Assembly: GCF_001642955.1 (NCBI RefSeq)
Contig: NZ_LWSK01000009.1
Coordinates: 1 to 64,000, forward strand
Direction of reading: 5' to 3'
From: Rubripirellula obstinata
GTDB lineage: Bacteria > Planctomycetota > Planctomycetia > Pirellulales > Pirellulaceae
DNA length: 64,000 bases
The position numbers and the translations under genes were made by a program. The notes under the pieces are model-generated. The model did no database searches and was not told the DNA's origin. It worked only from the letters and a program-made list of their open reading frames with translations. Shown here in pieces: positions 42,521-51,021 of this stretch (the first letter of the stretch is position 1; the number at the start of each line of letters is the position of its first letter).

Positions 42521-42874
42521 ATGAAATCTCTGAGACCATTCGTTGGCTGCGCTGACTTCGCAGTGTCAAAATCTTTCTATTCGGCTATGGGCTTTGAGGA
42601 AGTTGTCATCTCACCGGACATGTCGTTGTTCCAGATACCAGGTGGGTTGGCTTTCTACTTGCAGGATGCTTACGTGAAAGATTGGGTCGACAACACGATG
42701 TTGTTCCTGGAAGTCGATGACTTGGACAAACATCACGCGGACACAATGGGTTTGAAGCTTCCTTCTCAATTCAAAGGTGTTCGCGTCAGCGGGATCCGGA
42801 CAGAAGATTGGGGCCGCGAGTATTTCATTCACGATCCGTCCGGCGTACTTTGGCATGTCGGCACGTTTGTCTAG
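42521..42874 (+). CDS. VOC superfamily (glyoxalase/bleomycin-resistance-fold) protein
   Basis: 117 residues from ATG 42521. The two beta-alpha-beta-beta-beta modules are visible: RPFVGCADFAVSKSFYSAMGFEEV in the first, DNTMLFLEVDDLDKHHADTMG starting the second, and EYFIHDPSGVLWHVGTFV at the end, where H..D..G.LW is the usual VOC closing pattern. VOC proteins include glyoxalases, dioxygenases and antibiotic-binding proteins; the substrate is unknown. It is on the + strand inside a long - strand phage-type cluster, so it is probably a later insertion. Confidence 0.85.
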   Translation: MKSLRPFVGCADFAVSKSFYSAMGFEEVVISPDMSLFQIPGGLAFYLQDAYVKDWVDNTMLFLEVDDLDKHHADTMGLKLPSQFKGVRVSGIRTEDWGREYFIHDPSGVLWHVGTFV

Positions 42875-42892
42875 TGCCGAACGCAATCAGGG

Positions 42893-45739
42893 CTAGGCAG
42901 ACACCGTGACTACTTCGCCGTCGTAGGAACCACTGCTCGATGGCGGGTCGCCTGCGTCTTCGCAGTCGCTGCCTTGCAATTCCCAACCGCACGACCAGAT
43001 CCACGTCGACTCGCATGCATCGGATGAGCCTTCGCTGGTTGCACTTTCATCGTCGTCGTCTTGCGAATCGTCGTCATCTTGGGAGTCATCATCGTCGTCG
43101 TCAGATCCATCGTCGTTGGAATCGTCGTCGCTGCCGCCGCCTGATCCACCGCTGCCGCCGGAGCCACCACCGCCGCCCGACCCATCGCCACCAGATCCAA
43201 CCCCAGACGTGTCTTCACTTCCACCTCCTGATTCTTCGCCAGAACCATCGCCGGAGTCTTCGACGCTCTCCTCTTCGGAACCATCGTCGCTGCCGGAGCC
43301 ACTTCCGCCGCCACCGCCACCGGAATCTTCATCGTCTGATCCACCGCCGGAGTCGCCGGAGCCTTCGCTGCGGTCTGATCCAGAATCGCCGGATTCCTCA
43401 CTGGCATCGGATCCCGAGTCGTCGCTCGTGTTGGATGATTCGTCGATGCCCGAATCATTATCGGAATCGGATTCGTCATCCGATTGCGACTCGTCATCTG
43501 ATGCGGAATCATCGGACGTCGATGCATCCGAAACGGAGTCGTCGGATCCTGAATCGTCCGAGTTCGATCCGTCCGAAGTCGATTCATGCGACGATGGTGA
43601 TCCGTCCCACACCGAGTAACTTGGATCGTCGACAGAGTCGCTTCCATCAACCGACGTGCTTTGGTCGGACGTGTCACTATCCGATCCGCTCTCCGATAGC
43701 GTTGAGCCAGAACCGGATTCGGACGGCGTCGATTCGCTCGATGGCGAACCGTCAGAGACCGAACTGTCGCTGACGTCGGATGACTGGTGACTCGATGACG
43801 ACCATGAATCGTCAACTGTTGAATACGACGGGCTGCCCGATCCGCTGGGTGGTTCGGACGATGCGGAATCCGATGGTGTTGATTCGGAATCTGAGTCGGA
43901 CTCTGAATCGCTTGATGGAGAACCGTCTGATACCGAACTGACGCTGCTGTCTGACGGACTGCCGGATGACGGTGATCCGCTGGAACTTGAATCGGTGACC
44001 GTTGAATAGGAATCGTCGGAAGTTGATGCCGACGACGTCGAGGGATCGCTGGCCGATGAATCGGAGATGCTCGATGATTGGGCGGACGAGTCGCTCGATG
44101 ATGAATCCACGACCGAGGATGAACTCGGGCTTCCGGACGAGGATGGGTTGCTGGATGAACTGCTGCTCGACGAGTCCGTGACGGTTGAGTAGGAACTGGA
44201 ACTTGGCGTTGCGGACGAGGATGAATCGGACGGCGTGCTGCTGGATGAGCCCGAGACGCTCGAAGATTTGCTGGATGACGAATCCGAAACGCTTGATGAA
44301 TTGCTCGACGATGAGTCGCTGACCGAGGATGAACTCGGTGACGATGACTGGCTGCTAGAAGACGACGAGGGCGAGGTAGACGAACTGCTCGACGAAGGGG
44401 TGGACGACGAGCTTGGGTGCGAGCTGCTCGATGGTGAAGAGGAGCTGGGCGACGATGAACTTGAGCTTGGTGATGACGAGGAACTCGATGGCGTGCTGCT
44501 GGAACTGGATGACGAGAGGCTCGAGCTGGAACTGCTGATCGACGAGATGCTCGATGAACTGCTGCTCGGTGATGAGCTACTGCTACTTGATGACGGGCTG
44601 CTCGAGGACGAGGAAGATGGACTGCTCGACGATGGTGACGACGAGCTTGACGAGGACGAGACGCTCGATGACGAACTTTCCGAAGAAGACGACGAGCTGG
44701 ATGAACTGCTTCCGTCGCAGCAACGACATCCGATCGTCACATAGCTGCCGGTGTCCTCGTGGAAGTGGCAGATGATCTGTTGCGACGCGAGCAACGCGTA
44801 GTCGCAGACGTTGTAGACCGAGACTCGTACGCCGATCGGTCGCCAACGTCCTCCATCGAAACGCAACTCACGGGCGGTGCCCCAGGACTTGGCTTTGAGT
44901 CGCTTGGTCGGTTTGCAAAGGAGCGTTTGCTTGGGCGGGTCGATGACCCAAGAGCGATGACCATCAAAGTTGACGACGAGGTATTGGTCTTCGCCGCTGC
45001 CTTCGATCGGACCGCGGATTCGCTGGGCCGAATGGTTGCGAGCGGTGATTCGGACCACGTCGCCGGTGGGATCATCAACGGGTTTGATCTCGCCGTCTTT
45101 GTTCAACTCGAATAGGTCGCAGTCCGCTGATCCGGTTCGCATCCCGCGTCGGGCTGCAATTCCGCCGGCCGGGACTTTGACGAGGTAAACCGGATCAGAA
45201 GGCCGGCCGACTCGAACGACCGCCCACTGTCGGCCAGTGTTTGACGGATCTTTCCGCCACAGGATCTGGGCCGATCCGTCGGGTTTCGACTGCAACGTGT
45301 CGCCGCCGGACTCGGCGACGTCGGCGAAACGATGCCATGTTTTGGTAACATCGACTTGGGCTGCGACGACTCCGTCAAAGACAACTCGGCCGACTTCGCC
45401 ATCGCGGATTGGTTCAATCGCGACGCCGACTCGGCCGGTATGTTCGTCTTCGGTCGGGCGAACTGTTTTGATCGTCGCGTCGCGGACGAAGCGGGCCAGT
45501 TCAACCGGACCGGCTTCGGGATCCGTGATCGGCGAATCAAATCCGGCGATGCCGCCAATCGGGACAACCGCGCCCGACGTGTTGTGAACGCGAACGGTCG
45601 ATGCGTTTCGCAGGTGCGTTCGCGGACCGCCACCGCCGGGCAGACGGTTGCGGTGTGACGCCTCGGCCGCCGCCAACAGTCGGTTGTATTCAACCGCGGT
45701 GATGTTGAGACTGTCGCCGGGTCGAACACGTCTTGCCAA
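42893..45739 (-). CDS. Giant Ser-rich (mucin-like) protein, probable phage tail/fibre component
   Basis: 948 residues. Residues 1-340 form a globular N-terminal domain (VRPGDSLNITAVEYNRLLAA at the start) with Cys-rich end (ICHFHEDT...IGCRCCDG). Residues about 344-905 are almost wholly low complexity: first runs of Ser with scattered Pro, then Ser/Asp/Thr, then Ser/Gly/Asp/Glu. A degenerate motif YSTV(T/D)DS recurs several times. The last 40 residues return to a Cys/Trp-containing module (CESTWIWSCGWELQGSDC). No signal peptide is seen. Position after tape measure and tail genes suggests a fibre or tail tip. Hundreds of Ser side chains beside glycosyltransferase genes suggest O-glycosylation; both points are inference. 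Confidence 0.7.
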   Translation of the reverse strand: MARRVRPGDSLNITAVEYNRLLAAAEASHRNRLPGGGGPRTHLRNASTVRVHNTSGAVVPIGGIAGFDSPITDPEAGPVELARFVRDATIKTVRPTEDEHTGRVGVAIEPIRDGEVGRVVFDGVVAAQVDVTKTWHRFADVAESGGDTLQSKPDGSAQILWRKDPSNTGRQWAVVRVGRPSDPVYLVKVPAGGIAARRGMRTGSADCDLFELNKDGEIKPVDDPTGDVVRITARNHSAQRIRGPIEGSGEDQYLVVNFDGHRSWVIDPPKQTLLCKPTKRLKAKSWGTARELRFDGGRWRPIGVRVSVYNVCDYALLASQQIICHFHEDTGSYVTIGCRCCDGSSSSSSSSSSESSSSSVSSSSSSSSPSSSSPSSSSSSSPSSSSSSSSPSSSSSSISSISSSSSSLSSSSSSSTPSSSSSSPSSSSSSPSSSSPSSSSHPSSSSTPSSSSSSTSPSSSSSSQSSSPSSSSVSDSSSSNSSSVSDSSSSKSSSVSGSSSSTPSDSSSSATPSSSSYSTVTDSSSSSSSSNPSSSGSPSSSSVVDSSSSDSSAQSSSISDSSASDPSTSSASTSDDSYSTVTDSSSSGSPSSGSPSDSSVSSVSDGSPSSDSESDSDSESTPSDSASSEPPSGSGSPSYSTVDDSWSSSSHQSSDVSDSSVSDGSPSSESTPSESGSGSTLSESGSDSDTSDQSTSVDGSDSVDDPSYSVWDGSPSSHESTSDGSNSDDSGSDDSVSDASTSDDSASDDESQSDDESDSDNDSGIDESSNTSDDSGSDASEESGDSGSDRSEGSGDSGGGSDDEDSGGGGGGSGSGSDDGSEEESVEDSGDGSGEESGGGSEDTSGVGSGGDGSGGGGGSGGSGGSGGGSDDDSNDDGSDDDDDDSQDDDDSQDDDDESATSEGSSDACESTWIWSCGWELQGSDCEDAGDPPSSSGSYDGEVVTVSA

Positions 45740-45861
45740 CTTGAAATTGTCCTGGTCGTGAAATCGGTGACGCTAGACGGGCAGACGATGAGCAAAACGA
45801 TCCGAAATGCCTGGCCGGATTGCTTCTTCGAGAAAATGTCGGCCGCACTGACGAATCGTCT

Positions 45862-45881
45862 CTATCGTCGATCGGCGATAG
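45862..45881 (+). promoter_or_regulatory. Palindrome upstream of arsR, possible ArsR operator
   Basis: CTATCG (45862-45867) and CGATAG (45876-45881) are perfect complements around eight bases, ending 16 bases before the arsR start. ArsR repressors bind imperfect dyads near their own promoters. The match to any known ArsR consensus was not tested. Confidence 0.4.
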
Positions 45882-45897
45882 CCGATACATTAAGGGT

Positions 45898-46224
45898 ATG
45901 GCAAAGAAGAAAACCAACACGAAGTGCGACTCCACCCCGGTGAAGCTGAAAGCTGATCCGACGGCGGAGCCGTTTGCTCGGCTCGCTTGGGCGATTGCCC
46001 ATCCGGCTCGTGTTCAGATCGTACGGTTGTTGATTGGTCGCGAAGCCTGCGTTTGCGGCGAAATCGTCGATCAGTTGCCGTTGGCTCAATCGACCGTTTC
46101 TCAGCACTTGAAGATTCTGAAAGAGTCGGGACTGATCCAAGGCGAAGTGGACGGGCCGAAGGTTTGCTACTGCATCAACCCCGAATGCCTCCAGCAACTC
46201 AAGGACTTCGTTGCCGGATTGTGA
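45898..46224 (+). CDS. arsR: ArsR family arsenite-responsive repressor
   Basis: 108 residues from ATG 45898 (MAKKKTNTK). Winged-helix core: [19 protein letters not shown], then [33 protein letters not shown], where CVC is the metal-sensing CxC of the ELCVCDL-type site in the recognition helix region. A third Cys set (YCINPEC) lies near the C-terminus. The protein would repress the downstream acr3-arsD-arsA-arsC genes and release DNA on As(III)/Sb(III) binding. It is on the + strand inside a - strand phage-type cluster. Confidence 0.92.
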   Translation: MAKKKTNTKCDSTPVKLKADPTAEPFARLAWAIAHPARVQIVRLLIGREACVCGEIVDQLPLAQSTVSQHLKILKESGLIQGEVDGPKVCYCINPECLQQLKDFVAGL

Positions 46225-46285
46225 CAGCGTGTTTTTTTTGCGGACAGTCATCGTTTAGCGGCGATGGACGATATTGAGACAGTAA

Positions 46286-47539
46286 ATGGACGATAAAACA
46301 ATGAACCAACCCGATACCTGCCCGACTGACGAAAAGGGCATTGGCTTTTTTGAACGCTACCTGACCGTTTGGGTCGGGCTGTGCATCGTTGCGGGAATTT
46401 TGCTCGGCAAGATCGCACCGGGTGTTGCCAAGTCGCTCGACGGCATGGCGATTCACGTCAACGACGCTCCGGTGATTTCGATCCCGATCGCGATTTGCCT
46501 GTTCTTCATGATGTACCCGATCATGGTCAAGATTGACTTCGGCGAAGTGGTGAAGGCGGGCAAGTCGATCAAGCCTGTCGGGTTGACGCTATTTCTGAAC
46601 TGGGCGATCAAGCCGTTCACGATGTACGCGATCGCGAGCTTCTTCTTGGGCACGTTGTTTCTGGGATTCATCGGTCCCGATGCGGTCGATTATGTGAAAG
46701 CACCGCTGGGAAGCAATCTCGAAGTCGGAGCGACTTACGGCGCGGGCGAAGTGGTGCTGATCGACGGCGTGAAGATGCTGCAAGTTCCGCTTTGGCGAAG
46801 CTACTTGGCGGGCTGCATCTTGCTCGGCATCGCTCCCTGCACGGCAATGGTTTTGGTGTGGGGTTTTCTGGCGAAGGGCAACGACGGCCACACGTTGGTG
46901 ATGGTCGCGATCAACTCGCTGACCATGCTGGTGTTGTACGGCGTGCTTGGGGGGTTCCTGCTTGGCGTCGGCCAGCTTCCTGTTCCTTGGCAAGCGTTGC
47001 TGTTGTCGATCGGCGTCTACGTCGCGCTGCCGTTGGTGGCTGGCTACGCCTCGCGCAAATGGCTGATCGCGACCAAGGGGGAAGACTGGTTTCGTGACAA
47101 GTTTTTGCATTTCTTGACGCCGATCACGATTACGGCGTTGTTGGCAACGCTGGTGCTGCTGTTTTCGTTCAAGGGTGAAACCATTGTCGAAAACCCGCTG
47201 ACGATTCTCTGGATCGCGATTCCGTTGACGATTCAGACGCTGGTGATCTTCGCACTTGGTTACGGCATCAGCAAAGCGATGGGGTTCACTTACGAATCCG
47301 CTGCACCGACCGCCATGATCGGTGCGTCGAACCATTTTGAAGTCGCAATCGCGACGGCCACGATGTTGTACGGATTGTCGTCCGGTGCGGCACTGGCAAC
47401 CGTCGTTGGCGTTTTGATCGAAGTGCCTTTGATGTTGGGCTTGGTCAAATTCTGCGTGCGAACGAAGGGTTGGTTTCCGGCAGAGGCCGTCGAAACAGAG
47501 ACGTTGGACAGATCAAATTTAGAAGCTCACTCACCTTAG
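46286..47539 (+). CDS. acr3: ACR3-type arsenite efflux permease
   Basis: 417 residues with ten hydrophobic helices, full length. Features of the ACR3/BASS family: [19 protein letters not shown] at the first helix, [19 protein letters not shown] with the conserved Cys of TM4 needed for As(III) transport, and the late helix block [34 protein letters not shown]. It exports arsenite by membrane potential alone or with ArsA. It follows arsR by 61 bases and precedes arsD by 11. Confidence 0.92.
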   Translation: MDDKTMNQPDTCPTDEKGIGFFERYLTVWVGLCIVAGILLGKIAPGVAKSLDGMAIHVNDAPVISIPIAICLFFMMYPIMVKIDFGEVVKAGKSIKPVGLTLFLNWAIKPFTMYAIASFFLGTLFLGFIGPDAVDYVKAPLGSNLEVGATYGAGEVVLIDGVKMLQVPLWRSYLAGCILLGIAPCTAMVLVWGFLAKGNDGHTLVMVAINSLTMLVLYGVLGGFLLGVGQLPVPWQALLLSIGVYVALPLVAGYASRKWLIATKGEDWFRDKFLHFLTPITITALLATLVLLFSFKGETIVENPLTILWIAIPLTIQTLVIFALGYGISKAMGFTYESAAPTAMIGASNHFEVAIATATMLYGLSSGAALATVVGVLIEVPLMLGLVKFCVRTKGWFPAEAVETETLDRSNLEAHSP

Positions 47540-47550
47540 GAGAGAACGAA

Positions 47551-47925
47551 ATGTCAAAAGTTCAAATCTACGACAAAGCCATGTGCTGCTCGACCGGAGT
47601 TTGCGGGCCGCAAGTCGATCCCGTGTTGCCAACGTTCGCCGCTGATCTCGATTGGCTCAAACAGCAAGGCCATGACGTTGCTCGTTTCAACTTGGCTCAA
47701 GACCCGACCAAGTTCGCAAACAACGCGACCGTGCAAAAGATGCTCACCGATGAAGGTGTCGAGTGCTTACCGCTGGTCATCGTTGACGACCGAGTGGTTA
47801 GCCGAAGCGAATACCCATCGCGTGAAAACTTAGCGATGTGGACCGGCACCGCGTTGAAGCCCAATGCATCGTTGCCGATGGCCGACGACTCGGGTTGCTG
47901 TAGCGGCGATACGGGTTGCTGCTAG
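47551..47925 (+). CDS. arsD: ArsD arsenite metallochaperone/repressor
   Basis: 124 residues from ATG 47551, preceded by TTAGGAGAG. Cys12-Cys13 and Cys18 (MCCSTGVCGPQ) match the conserved As(III)-binding set of ArsD, and a second pair of vicinal cysteines (GCCSGDTGCC, C116-C117 and C123-C124) matches the C-terminal pairs of the classical protein. ArsD hands As(III) from glutathione to ArsA. The fold is thioredoxin-like. It lies between acr3 and arsA in a single operon. Confidence 0.92.
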   Translation: MSKVQIYDKAMCCSTGVCGPQVDPVLPTFAADLDWLKQQGHDVARFNLAQDPTKFANNATVQKMLTDEGVECLPLVIVDDRVVSRSEYPSRENLAMWTGTALKPNASLPMADDSGCCSGDTGCC

Positions 47926-47956
47926 TTCTTCCGTCATTCAAACAAGGAGAGTCGCA

Positions 47957-49732
47957 ATGCAATTTCTTAACCGGCCAACTCGCAATCTGTTCTTTACAGG
48001 CAAGGGCGGTGTCGGCAAAACGTCGATGGCTTGTGCGAGTGCCGTTCAACTGGCCGATCGCGGTTTGCGAGTGTTACTCGTATCGACCGACCCGGCATCG
48101 AACCTCGATGAAGTGCTTGGAACGTCGCTGGCAAGCGAACCGACGCCGATTGAATCGGTGCCGAATCTGTTTGCGATGAATCTTGATCCCGAAGCCGCGG
48201 CGGCAGAATACCGTGAACGGATGGTCGGGCCTTATCGCGGCGTGTTGCCTGACGCTGCGGTCGCGAGCATGGAAGAACAGTTCTCCGGTTCTTGCACGTT
48301 GGAAATTGCGGCGTTCGATGAGTTCGCAAAATTGCTAGGCGACAAAGAGGCCACGTCGCAGTTCGATCACGTTGTTTTCGACACCGCACCAACCGGGCAC
48401 ACGTTGCGTTTGTTGACGTTGCCGTCGGCTTGGTCGGGATACATTGAGAACAACACAACCGGCACGTCTTGCCTCGGTCCGCTCGCTGGCTTGCAGGCTC
48501 AGACGCTGATCTACCAACAAACCGTCGAAGCGTTGGCCGACGGCGATCGCACGACGTTGGTTCTAGTCACGCGACCCGAACCATCGGCGTTTCGCGAAGC
48601 CGCTCGGACGAGCAGTGAGTTGCAAGAGCTAGGCGTTCGCAATCAGCATTTGATTGTCAACGGCGTCTTTACGAGTCAAACGCCGAGCGATGAGATTGCC
48701 ACGGCGATGCAGCGTCGAGGTGACGAGGCCATCGCGTCGATGCCGGATGCGATCGCGGGGCTGGATCGTTCCTCGGTACCGTTAGCGTCTACCGGATTGA
48801 TGGGCGTTGATGCGCTTCGTCGCGTCGGGCAGTCGTCAGTAGTGTCTTTCGACGATGCGGCCCAGGCTCCTGTGATCGACCAGCATCCAGAAGGTCTCGG
48901 TTCGCTGATTGATGAACTGTCCGCCGTTGGTCATGGCGTGATCTTGGCGATGGGCAAAGGTGGCGTCGGAAAAACGACGGTCGCTGCTTCCGTCGCGGTG
49001 GCGTTGGCGGAGCGTGGTTTTGACGTTCACCTATCAACCACCGACCCGGCGGCTCATGTTTCCGCGACCATCGCAGCCGATGAACTCGCGGGTTTGACCG
49101 TCGGACGAATCGACCCGGCGAAAGAGACCGCCGACTACACCGCCGAAGTGATGCAAACGGCGGGGAAAGATTTAGACGCGTCTGGCAAAGCGCTACTCGA
49201 AGAAGACTTGCGTTCGCCATGCACCGAAGAAATCGCCGTGTTCCGCGCGTTTGCCAAAGCGGTCTCGGAGGGCGAAAACCGTTTCGTTGTTCTCGACACC
49301 GCGCCGACGGGACACACGATTCTGTTGCTCGATTCGGCATTGGCGTACCACCGCGAAGTGACTCGCCAAGCGAGCCAGATGCCCGAGTCGGTCGAAAAGT
49401 TGTTGCCGCGATTGCGAGACCCGAACTTTACGCGAGTGTTGGTGGTGACGTTGCCCGAGGCGACTCCGGTTCACGAAGCGGCACGATTGCAACAAGACCT
49501 TCGGCGTGCAGAAATCGAGCCGTTCGCGTGGGTCATCAACCAGAGTCTCGTGCCGTTGTCTGTGACCGATCCGACTTTGCGGAAACGTCAGCATCACGAG
49601 TTCCCGTTCATCGAAGAAGTTAGATCAACGCTGGCGACTCGCGTGGCGCTGGTTCCTTGGCAAAGCGAACCGCCAACCGGACTCGCAGGATTACGTCGCA
49701 TCGTCGCGACGGATTCGTCGCTCATTCAATAA
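47957..49732 (+). CDS. arsA: ArsA arsenite-stimulated ATPase
   Basis: 591 residues from ATG 47957 with AAGGAGAG upstream. Two homologous halves: the first P-loop FTGKGGVGKTS near residue 15 and the second GKGGVGKTT at about residue 335, each followed by a DTAPTGHT switch motif. Cys-containing segments GSCTLEIAAFDEF and SPCTEEIAVFRAF are at the positions of the As(III)-binding cysteines that sit at the dimer-like interface. It couples ATP hydrolysis to Acr3. Typical for length and layout. It follows arsD in the operon. Confidence 0.93.
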   Translation: MQFLNRPTRNLFFTGKGGVGKTSMACASAVQLADRGLRVLLVSTDPASNLDEVLGTSLASEPTPIESVPNLFAMNLDPEAAAAEYRERMVGPYRGVLPDAAVASMEEQFSGSCTLEIAAFDEFAKLLGDKEATSQFDHVVFDTAPTGHTLRLLTLPSAWSGYIENNTTGTSCLGPLAGLQAQTLIYQQTVEALADGDRTTLVLVTRPEPSAFREAARTSSELQELGVRNQHLIVNGVFTSQTPSDEIATAMQRRGDEAIASMPDAIAGLDRSSVPLASTGLMGVDALRRVGQSSVVSFDDAAQAPVIDQHPEGLGSLIDELSAVGHGVILAMGKGGVGKTTVAASVAVALAERGFDVHLSTTDPAAHVSATIAADELAGLTVGRIDPAKETADYTAEVMQTAGKDLDASGKALLEEDLRSPCTEEIAVFRAFAKAVSEGENRFVVLDTAPTGHTILLLDSALAYHREVTRQASQMPESVEKLLPRLRDPNFTRVLVVTLPEATPVHEAARLQQDLRRAEIEPFAWVINQSLVPLSVTDPTLRKRQHHEFPFIEEVRSTLATRVALVPWQSEPPTGLAGLRRIVATDSSLIQ

Positions 49733-49763
49733 CAATCTGCAATTCACCAAAAAGCCAAAACCA

Positions 49764-50201
49764 ATGACGAAAAAGAATGTTCTGTTTCTCTGCACCGGAA
49801 ACTCCTGCCGCAGCCAAATGGCCGAAGGGTGGGCGAGACATTTTCACAGTGACACGATCGAAGCCTACTCGGCAGGCATCGAGGCACACGGCATGAACCC
49901 CAACGCGATGCAGGTGATGAAGGAGGCCGGTGTAGACATTTCGGGCCAGTCATCGAAACTGGCAAGCACACTCGCCGACGTTCCACTCGATCTGGTCATC
50001 ACCGTATGCGGTCACGCCGACGAAAACTGCCCAGCCTTTCTGACGAAAGCCAAGCTCGTTCACATCGGCTTCGACGACCCGCCAAAGCTCGCCAAGGAGG
50101 CGTCGAGCGAAGAAGCAGCCTTGGATTGTTACCGTCGCGTGCGGGACGAAATTCGTGACTTCGTGGAAGGCAAGTTGCCTGACTTGATGGCTGGTGTGTA
50201 G
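49764..50201 (+). CDS. arsC: Thioredoxin-coupled arsenate reductase
   Basis: 145 residues. Low-molecular-weight phosphatase fold: CTGNSCRSQMAEGW with Cys10 nucleophile and Cys15, then ITVCGHADENCPAF with the redox Cys pair (near C82 and C89) that marks the thioredoxin-coupled (pI258-type) enzyme, and GFDDPPK as the late Asp motif. It reduces As(V) to As(III) for export by Acr3. It is the last gene of the ars operon, 31 bases after arsA, and converges on the phage tail gene at 50230. Confidence 0.93.
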   Translation: MTKKNVLFLCTGNSCRSQMAEGWARHFHSDTIEAYSAGIEAHGMNPNAMQVMKEAGVDISGQSSKLASTLADVPLDLVITVCGHADENCPAFLTKAKLVHIGFDDPPKLAKEASSEEAALDCYRRVRDEIRDFVEGKLPDLMAGV

Positions 50202-50229
50202 TTGGAACCACGGAAGCCCGACTAAGGGC

Positions 50230-51021
50230 CTACGAAAGTCCTAACGCTGCGAAATTGCCATCGGGATAGACTTGTTCGACGTAGGCCGCCGCTGGCGTTT
50301 GCAGCACGCGATCGCCGACGACCTCTTCGTCATGTTTCACCCACAAGTAATCCCAACCGCGTTTGCTGACGCTGCCGATGTTGCCAAGCTGCAATGCCGG
50401 TTGGTTGGGGCGAGCGGCGAAGTGGTAGGTGATGTCGACCCAGTTGTTGTCGTCCTCGCCTCCTTCGCCACCGAGGAACAACGCTTCGCCGGGACCGAAG
50501 ATCGACCATGCCATCGAATTGGTGCGGCCGGTCATGGAGACGACCGCCAACAAATACGATGTCGAAACGAACTCGAACTTCTTGCGGACCGAGAACTCGA
50601 ACGCCGGAACCGTGACATCGACACCGGAGACACCTGAATCACTTACACCGATCGCGCCGCGGTAGTCGGGTGCGATCTTGCCGGGCGCGGCGTAGATGCC
50701 TCGCGTTAGCAAGCTTTGGTTGATGTGCGTGGTCGCTCCGGTGGTGTTGAACGAGACCGGATCGAGTTTGGTTTCGGTGAGCGTGACGCTGACCAACGCG
50801 TGCTTGGCGTTGATGAATTCCGCATCGACTTGCAGGAACGGGATCAGGTCAGGGAAGTTGTCTTCGTAGTACGAGCGGGCGGCACTCGCGGCGGCCGGTG
50901 GACTGACGTTTCCACCGTTGGTCGCGACGTAGGCGGTAAAGTCAGAGTTCGTTTTGCCACGCGACGCTTTCTCCGACAAAGCCGCGACGTCGAAGTTGTA
51001 GCCTCCGTATGAAAAGCTCAT
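50230..51021 (-). CDS. Phage tail-associated protein downstream of the tape measure
   Basis: 263 residues. The protein starts MSFSYGGYNFDVAALSEKA, with the rest predicted beta-rich (FEFSVRKKFEFVSTSYLLAVVSMTGRTNSMAWSIFGPGEALFLGGE). No catalytic motif seen. It starts one base before the tape-measure stop (overlap at 51021), so it is in the same operon; distal tail or baseplate proteins usually occupy this place. I assign it to the tail region on context only. Confidence 0.6.
   Translation of the reverse strand: MSFSYGGYNFDVAALSEKASRGKTNSDFTAYVATNGGNVSPPAAASAARSYYEDNFPDLIPFLQVDAEFINAKHALVSVTLTETKLDPVSFNTTGATTHINQSLLTRGIYAAPGKIAPDYRGAIGVSDSGVSGVDVTVPAFEFSVRKKFEFVSTSYLLAVVSMTGRTNSMAWSIFGPGEALFLGGEGGEDDNNWVDITYHFAARPNQPALQLGNIGSVSKRGWDYLWVKHDEEVVGDRVLQTPAAAYVEQVYPDGNFAALGLS

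Noticed and set aside
44235-44744. Long + strand open frame opposite the Ser-rich gene, coding acidic Glu/Asp/Leu repeats
   Set aside because: It is the complement of Ser codons (TCG/TCC read backwards); no ribosome binding site and no protein-like composition.
45740-50229. The ars operon as a transposon
   Set aside because: No transposase, terminal inverted repeats or target duplication visible at either edge.
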